Positions 59,294 through 64,000 of a stretch of 64,000 nucleotides of DNA are shown piece after piece. The notes below the pieces were generated by a model. That model worked only from the letters and a program-made list of their open reading frames with translations, was not told where the DNA came from and did not search any database. Source of the DNA: Flavobacterium paronense. GTDB taxonomy: Bacteria; Bacteroidota; Bacteroidia; Flavobacteriales; Flavobacteriaceae. Numbering within the stretch: position 1 is the first letter of the stretch; every line of letters starts with the position of its first letter. The translations under genes were made by a program, and so were the position numbers. Location of the stretch: the NCBI RefSeq assembly GCF_030409795.1, contig NZ_JAUFQN010000019.1, positions 2,666,001-2,730,000 of the forward strand, written 5' to 3'.

Positions 59294-61213
59294 TTACTTT
59301 TTTATGAATTTTTTATGATAAGTCCCTTCTGTAGTCTGAATATCGAGATAATGAACACCCGTTGACAGGCTGGTCACAGAAAAATCTATGGCTGCGTTTT
59401 CCATAACTTTCTGACCCAGATTATTATAGACAATTACTTTTTCTATTATAGAAGTTGAGGGCATTTGAATGTGTAGCTCATCCGAAGTTGGAATAGGATA
59501 AACTGAAACCGTGCTTTCTAAATCAAAATTTTGGTTGCCTAAAGTAACCGTCGAATTAGCCGCAATAAGATGACGCTCTGGGTCAAATTCAACATTTGCT
59601 ATTGGAAAAGGAACGTTGGTAATAATTTCTTCTCCGTCAAAAGTATTGTTCAATACGATATCCGCTTGTTGTCCAAGTGCGCCATAAATTCTAACCGGAA
59701 CCGGCATTTCAAAATAAGAAACGGAAGGATCAGATTGGGTTTGGTTAATGACAAATCGGGCTTGTCCTGCGCCCCAGTTCTGAGCTGTGATGGTATACGT
59801 TGGATACCCTTGATTGTAAATCCAATCAGTAAAGAACTCCGTTAAATCCTGCCCGTAAACGGCTTCTAATTGTGTTTGAAGGTCGGATGTTACAGCATAT
59901 TTATAAGCTAAATTGGGGTTCGCTAAATAATTCTTTAACCCTTGAAAGAAAAGCGCATCTCCCAATTTAAAACGCAACATTTCCAAAACCATCGCACCTT
60001 TATTATAACTTAATCTACCACTGAAAATTCGGTTTACATTAGTAGCTTCTGTGTCGGATAGGTACACTTTCCCTGTTGGACTTGAGGTGATATAGTCTAT
60101 CATACCCTGTTTTTCAGCTACAAAAGAATCTATTCCGTCAAAGTTTTCAATGACTAACGTCGCCAGATAGGTTGCGAATCCTTCGTTTAACCAAATATCT
60201 TTCCAGGTACCACAGGTCACTTTGTCTCCAAACCATTGGTGCGCCATTTCATGAGCGATAAGTTGTCTGTCAAAATTAACCATAAAGGAAACTGTGGTAT
60301 GTTCCATTCCGCCTCCCCAACCAAATTGTGCGTGACCATATTTTTCATTATGAAAAGGATATACTTCAAACAAACTTTCATACAAGGCTAAAATATTTGG
60401 AGTCTCATCCAATTGAGGCTCAATCGCTGCGGCGTCTTCAGGGTAAATGTAATTTATGATTGGATACGTATTCGGCGCTGTTCCGGCAGTTTGATTGTAT
60501 ACCGTATAGTTGGTAACTGCAATTGCAATTAGATACGCTGGAATTGGATAACCATGATGAAAATGTGTCGTTTTATTAGCGCCGGAAATAACTGGTGTTG
60601 TAGTCTCCACTCCATTTGAAACCGCAATATATTGCGACGGAGCTGTGATATAAACATCAATACTATCTACTTTATCGTTCAAATCTTGCTTACAAGGCCA
60701 CCAATCCCTGGCGCCAAACGGCTCTGAAAGCGTCCAGATAATTGGGCTGCCATTGTGTGTAGTTTGCACAAAAGAATCAAAACCATTGCTAGGTGGCACA
60801 CCCGAATAATTGATTTCAAGTGTAGCAGAAGTTCCAGCCAGCTGTGTAGCAGGCAACGTAATAATCAGTTGATTGTTGGCGTCTTCCACAAAAGTGAGAT
60901 TCGTAGTGCCTTTTTTTACTGAACTTACCGTTAACGGATTGGCAAAATCAAAGGTGATGGTATTCATATCCGACAAGGCAGTGTAGGTAGTAAACACTTT
61001 TCCTGTAATAAATTTAGCCGATGGATTAACCGTAAATTCCAGTCGGTGATAGGTAATGTTATAATTAGCTGTATTCGGGTTAACTTCAATATTCAAAAGT
61101 TGTGACGCCGATTTCATTTCAGCTTCAGCAATAGAATTCGTTTTGTTTAAATTATTTTGGGCAAAAACAAAAGAAATGGTAAAACATAGAAGCAATAAGT
61201 AGGTCTTTTTCAT
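59294..61213 (-). CDS. Secreted M1 family aminopeptidase with T9SS sorting tail
   Basis: Zinc aminopeptidase of 639 residues exported by T9SS. Signal peptide residues 1-19 (ending FVFAQ). The exopeptidase motif is GGMEHT (residues 301-306) and the zinc site is HEMAH (His321, His325) with Glu344 in WLNEGF, that is HExxH-18-E. The N-terminal beta domain precedes the catalytic domain. The C-terminal about 75 residues (VSVYPIPTSDELHI, VIVYNNLGQKVM, GVHYLDI, final FIKK) are a type A sorting domain. It would degrade peptides outside the cell. Confidence 0.95.
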   Translation of the reverse strand: MKKTYLLLLCFTISFVFAQNNLNKTNSIAEAEMKSASQLLNIEVNPNTANYNITYHRLEFTVNPSAKFITGKVFTTYTALSDMNTITFDFANPLTVSSVKKGTTNLTFVEDANNQLIITLPATQLAGTSATLEINYSGVPPSNGFDSFVQTTHNGSPIIWTLSEPFGARDWWPCKQDLNDKVDSIDVYITAPSQYIAVSNGVETTTPVISGANKTTHFHHGYPIPAYLIAIAVTNYTVYNQTAGTAPNTYPIINYIYPEDAAAIEPQLDETPNILALYESLFEVYPFHNEKYGHAQFGWGGGMEHTTVSFMVNFDRQLIAHEMAHQWFGDKVTCGTWKDIWLNEGFATYLATLVIENFDGIDSFVAEKQGMIDYITSSPTGKVYLSDTEATNVNRIFSGRLSYNKGAMVLEMLRFKLGDALFFQGLKNYLANPNLAYKYAVTSDLQTQLEAVYGQDLTEFFTDWIYNQGYPTYTITAQNWGAGQARFVINQTQSDPSVSYFEMPVPVRIYGALGQQADIVLNNTFDGEEIITNVPFPIANVEFDPERHLIAANSTVTLGNQNFDLESTVSVYPIPTSDELHIQMPSTSIIEKVIVYNNLGQKVMENAAIDFSVTSLSTGVHYLDIQTTEGTYHKKFIKK

Positions 61214-61363
61214 AGGAATAGCAATAATTTTTGCGAATATAATAATTATTGGATTATGCTCATGCCAAAAAATATATAATTTACATGCCTATTACTCTGA
61301 TTTTTATTTAATTATAAAAAGGTAAGTTTTTAAGTATGCGAAAGGTTTTATCAAACATTTCAT

Positions 61364-61371
61364 TAAATTTG
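61364..61371 (+). promoter_or_regulatory. Putative -7 box of serS
   Basis: TAAATTTG matches TAnnTTTG and lies 20 bases before the serS start; no clean -33 TTTG at the usual spacing. Confidence 0.5.
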
Positions 61372-61391
61372 CGACCATAAAAGAAAATGTC

Positions 61392-62663
61392 ATGTTACAG
61401 ATAAGTTACATCAGAGATAATAAAGAAAAAGTGATTACGGCACTGGCCAAAAGAAACATGGATGTGAAGACACTCGTGGAAGAAGTAATCCAGTTAGATG
61501 AAAACAGAAGAAGCACACAAGTCGCTTTAGATAACACCTTGGCTGAAGCCAATAAATTAGCATCAGCTATCGGCGATTTGATGAAAAGTGGCGAAAGAGC
61601 AAAAGCTGATATTTTAAAACTAAAAACCGTCCAGCTAAAAGAAACCAGCAAAGAACTTACTGAAAAATCAGACACTTTGGCGAACGACCTTTTGCAAAAA
61701 ATGTATCAGTTGCCCAATCTTCCGGCGGATATTGTTCCGGTTGGAAAAACACCCGAGGACAACCTTAACGTTTTTCAAGAAGGTGCTATTCCTGTTTTGC
61801 ATGAAGGCGCATTGCCTCACTGGGAATTAGTAAAAAAATATGACATCATCGATTTTGAATTGGGTGTTAAAATAACAGGTGCAGGTTTCCCGGTTTATAA
61901 AGGAAAAGGAGCCAAATTACAGCGTGCCCTAATTTCTTATTTCCTCGATAAAAATACCGAAGCAGGTTATCAGGAATTTCAAGTGCCACATTTGGTAAAC
62001 GAAGCATCAGCATACGGAACCGGACAATTGCCAGACAAAGAAGGACAAATGTACCATGATGCCACCGACGATTTATATTTAATTCCAACTGCCGAAGTTC
62101 CGGTAACTAATATTTTCCGTGATGTGATTTTGCAAGAAAGCGAATTGCCGATTTTGTGTACAGGTTACACACCGTGTTTCCGTCGTGAAGCGGGTTCTTA
62201 TGGCGCACACGTTCGCGGTTTGAATCGTTTGCATCAATTTGATAAAGTAGAAATAGTTCGCATAGAACATCCTGATAAATCGTATGAAGCACTTGACGGC
62301 ATGGTAGAACATGTGAAAACGTTGTTGCAGGAATTGAAATTACCTTATAGAATTCTGCGTCTTTGTGGTGGCGATATGGGCTTTGCTTCGGCTTTGACTT
62401 ACGATTTTGAAGTGTTTTCTACAGCACAAGATAAATGGTTGGAGATTAGTTCTGTTTCTAATTTTGAAACCTTCCAGGCGAATCGTTTGAAATTGCGTTT
62501 CAAAGGAAAAGAAGGCAAAACACAGTTGGCACATACGTTAAACGGAAGTTCCTTAGCCTTGCCAAGAGTTTTAGCCGGAATTTTAGAAAACTATCAAACA
62601 CCTGAAGGAATTGTAATCCCGGAAGTATTGCGCAAGTATACGGGGTTTGACATCATCAACTAA
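61392..62663 (+). CDS. serS: Seryl-tRNA synthetase
   Basis: Class II synthetase charging tRNA-Ser (and selenocysteine tRNA where present). The N-terminal about 100 residues form the long antiparallel coiled-coil arm that contacts the tRNA variable arm (VTALAKRNMDVKTLVEEVIQ, LDENRRSTQVALDNTLAEAN). Motif 2 is CFRREAGSYGAHVRGLNRLH and motif 3 lies in the C-terminal region (NGSSLALPRVLAGILENYQ). Length 423 residues. The start MLQISYIRDN is typical of the family. Confidence 0.97.
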   Translation: MLQISYIRDNKEKVITALAKRNMDVKTLVEEVIQLDENRRSTQVALDNTLAEANKLASAIGDLMKSGERAKADILKLKTVQLKETSKELTEKSDTLANDLLQKMYQLPNLPADIVPVGKTPEDNLNVFQEGAIPVLHEGALPHWELVKKYDIIDFELGVKITGAGFPVYKGKGAKLQRALISYFLDKNTEAGYQEFQVPHLVNEASAYGTGQLPDKEGQMYHDATDDLYLIPTAEVPVTNIFRDVILQESELPILCTGYTPCFRREAGSYGAHVRGLNRLHQFDKVEIVRIEHPDKSYEALDGMVEHVKTLLQELKLPYRILRLCGGDMGFASALTYDFEVFSTAQDKWLEISSVSNFETFQANRLKLRFKGKEGKTQLAHTLNGSSLALPRVLAGILENYQTPEGIVIPEVLRKYTGFDIIN

Positions 62664-62669
62664 AAGTTA

Positions 62670-62697
62670 ACCTGCCTGCCGGTAGGCAGGTCTTTAT
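62670..62697 (+). terminator. Terminator-like hairpin after serS
   Basis: ACCTGCCT-GCCGGT-AGGCAGGT palindrome followed by TCTTTATTTA, 6 bases after the stop. The T run is weak. Confidence 0.65.
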
Positions 62698-62708
62698 TTA
62701 ACATATCG

Positions 62709-62742
62709 TTTGTACTAATTGAACACAAAAATGTTACTTTAG
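62709..62742 (+). promoter_or_regulatory. Possible promoter of the TPR gene
   Basis: TTTG at 62709-62712, 22 bases, then TACTTTAG (one mismatch to TAnnTTTG), 27 bases before the start codon. Confidence 0.4.
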
Positions 62743-62769
62743 TACATTGTTCGTTTTTATTAAAAATTC

Positions 62770-64000
62770 ATGAAAAAATTTCTCTCCACAATTGCATTAT
62801 TCCTATGCTTTTTGGCGCAAGCGCAAAATGAGCAATTGGCGAATAATTATTTTGACCGTGGAGAATTTGAAAAAGCATTGGTCAGTTATGAAGAGTTATT
62901 AAAATCACAAGAAGGGAATTATAATTATTTTCAAAGAGTCATCGAATGTTACCAGCAATTACAACAGTTTGACAAAGCCGAAAAAGCATTAGAAGACCGA
63001 ATCGACAAATACAGACAAAACAATCTTTTGGTTGAATTGGGTTTTAATTATCAGTTGCAAAAAAACCAAGAAAAAGCCAAAAAATATTACGATCAGGCGA
63101 TTGACAAAATCAAGAAAAACGCTAATGAAGTTTACGGAATCGCCTATCTTTTTGAAAGAAAAGCACTTGTAGATTATGCCCTTTTAGCTTACAAAACAGC
63201 TTTAGAAAAAGAACCTAAAATGAGTTTTAATTTTCAAATGGCTGTACTATACGGGCAACAAGGCAATACTGATTTGATGATTGATACTTTTCTGGAAGAA
63301 TCGTTTCAAAACCCACAAAATCTTCCTTTAATTCAAAATCAGCTATCCCGTTTTATGACAGAAGAAGTAGATGCCAATTTTAACGATGCGTTAAAAAAAG
63401 CACTGTTACTTAGAGCTCAAAAGACACAAGATGTGTTTTGGAATGATTTCTTAAGCTGGCTTTTTATCCAACAAAAAGAATATGGTAAAGCGTTCATTCA
63501 ACAAAAAGCAATTTACAAGCGAAATCCTGATTCTTTTGCCAATATTGTGAATTTAGGTCAAATGGCTATTGAAGATAATGACCAAGATTCGGCAACCGAA
63601 ATTTTGACATTTGTACTCGACAACACTAAAGATTTAGAATTGTTAATTCAGTCGCATTCCTATCTGATAGAAATGAAAATTGACCATGCAACAGAGAAAG
63701 ATTATCCGGCCATAACAGCAGAACTTGATCAGTTGATTAAAGAATTTGGTGTAAGTCCATTCACACTTCCTCTTTTAAAATTGCAGGCAGACTTCAATGC
63801 CTTTCATTTAAATAATCCTGAAAAAGCCAAAGCCATTTTGAAAAACGCTATGGAAATGCCAATTAACAGCTACCAATTGGTTGAAGTAAAAATGGAACTG
63901 GCAGATATTCTTTTATTCGAAGAAAAATTCAATCAGGCGCTAATCTATTATTCCCAAATTGATGAAGACATGAATGGCGATGTGATTGGTCAGGAAGCCA
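62770..64000 (+). CDS. Exported tetratricopeptide-repeat protein, C-terminus cut by the window edge
   Basis: The frame from the ATG at 62770 stays open to the window end (410 codons). A signal peptide (KKFLSTIALFLCFLAQAQ) is followed by TPR-like helix pairs: NYFDRGEFEKALVSYEELLK, FDKAEKALEDRIDKY, NQEKAKKYYDQAIDKIKK, ALLAYKTALEKEPK. More repeats lie downstream, up to the visible end. It is probably periplasmic and acts as a protein-interaction scaffold. It follows serS by 106 bases and appears to have its own promoter. Confidence 0.85.
   Translation, partial: MKKFLSTIALFLCFLAQAQNEQLANNYFDRGEFEKALVSYEELLKSQEGNYNYFQRVIECYQQLQQFDKAEKALEDRIDKYRQNNLLVELGFNYQLQKNQEKAKKYYDQAIDKIKKNANEVYGIAYLFERKALVDYALLAYKTALEKEPKMSFNFQMAVLYGQQGNTDLMIDTFLEESFQNPQNLPLIQNQLSRFMTEEVDANFNDALKKALLLRAQKTQDVFWNDFLSWLFIQQKEYGKAFIQQKAIYKRNPDSFANIVNLGQMAIEDNDQDSATEILTFVLDNTKDLELLIQSHSYLIEMKIDHATEKDYPAITAELDQLIKEFGVSPFTLPLLKLQADFNAFHLNNPEKAKAILKNAMEMPINSYQLVEVKMELADILLFEEKFNQALIYYSQIDEDMNGDVIGQEA

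Overview
The window is a low-GC chromosomal segment from a member of the Bacteroidetes, most likely Flavobacteriaceae and close to Flavobacterium. The evidence is type IX secretion sorting tails on several exported proteins, the Bacteroidetes promoter pattern (TTTG, about 19 bases, then TAnnTTTG), RND pumps with lipoprotein adaptors, a complex I operon with a short NuoG, and many hairpin-type intergenic repeats. The species cannot be named from the sequence alone.

Layout. 1-4.5 kb: a cut-off type I asparaginase, an acyltransferase, TatD, a retropepsin-like protein and an MFS exporter. 4.6-13.1 kb: a repeat-containing secreted protein, sucB and sucA (2-oxoglutarate dehydrogenase E2 and E1), a small outer-membrane barrel, and a three-gene minus-strand cluster led by a polyprenyl diphosphate synthase. 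13.2-19.9 kb: a TetR regulator followed by a TolC, adaptor and RND pump operon. 19.9-23.8 kb: a MORN-like protein, a TlpA-type thioredoxin, aspS and a cold shock gene. 24.0-37.4 kb: the 14-subunit nuo operon (nuoA to nuoN) from one recognisable promoter, with an unrelated exported protein inserted between nuoF and nuoG.

37.5-57.7 kb is the accessory part. It holds umuC and umuD in reversed order around a MITE-like element, a RAYT transposase with its REP array, and a second RND system. It also holds a large secreted adhesin-like protein and a DpnI-type methyl-dependent endonuclease with a small overlapping partner gene. A second, decayed RAYT/REP unit follows, then a frameshifted Dam-family adenine methyltransferase and a 40-residue cysteine-rich peptide beside an AraC regulator with a CxxC metal-binding-like N-terminus. 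An RCC1-repeat secreted protein, a lipoprotein and a tRNA-Asn gene with a broken copy of itself about 1.1 kb away complete this region. 57.9-64 kb returns to housekeeping genes: rseP, a secreted M1 aminopeptidase, serS and a cut-off TPR protein.

The most interesting points are the DpnI-type gene facing a broken Dam-type methyltransferase, two RAYT/REP units with identical 59-base geometry of which one is reduced to its last 23 codons, and the tiny cysteine-rich gene paired with a candidate metal-sensing regulator. Names rest on recognised motifs and remembered family sequences; no database search was run.
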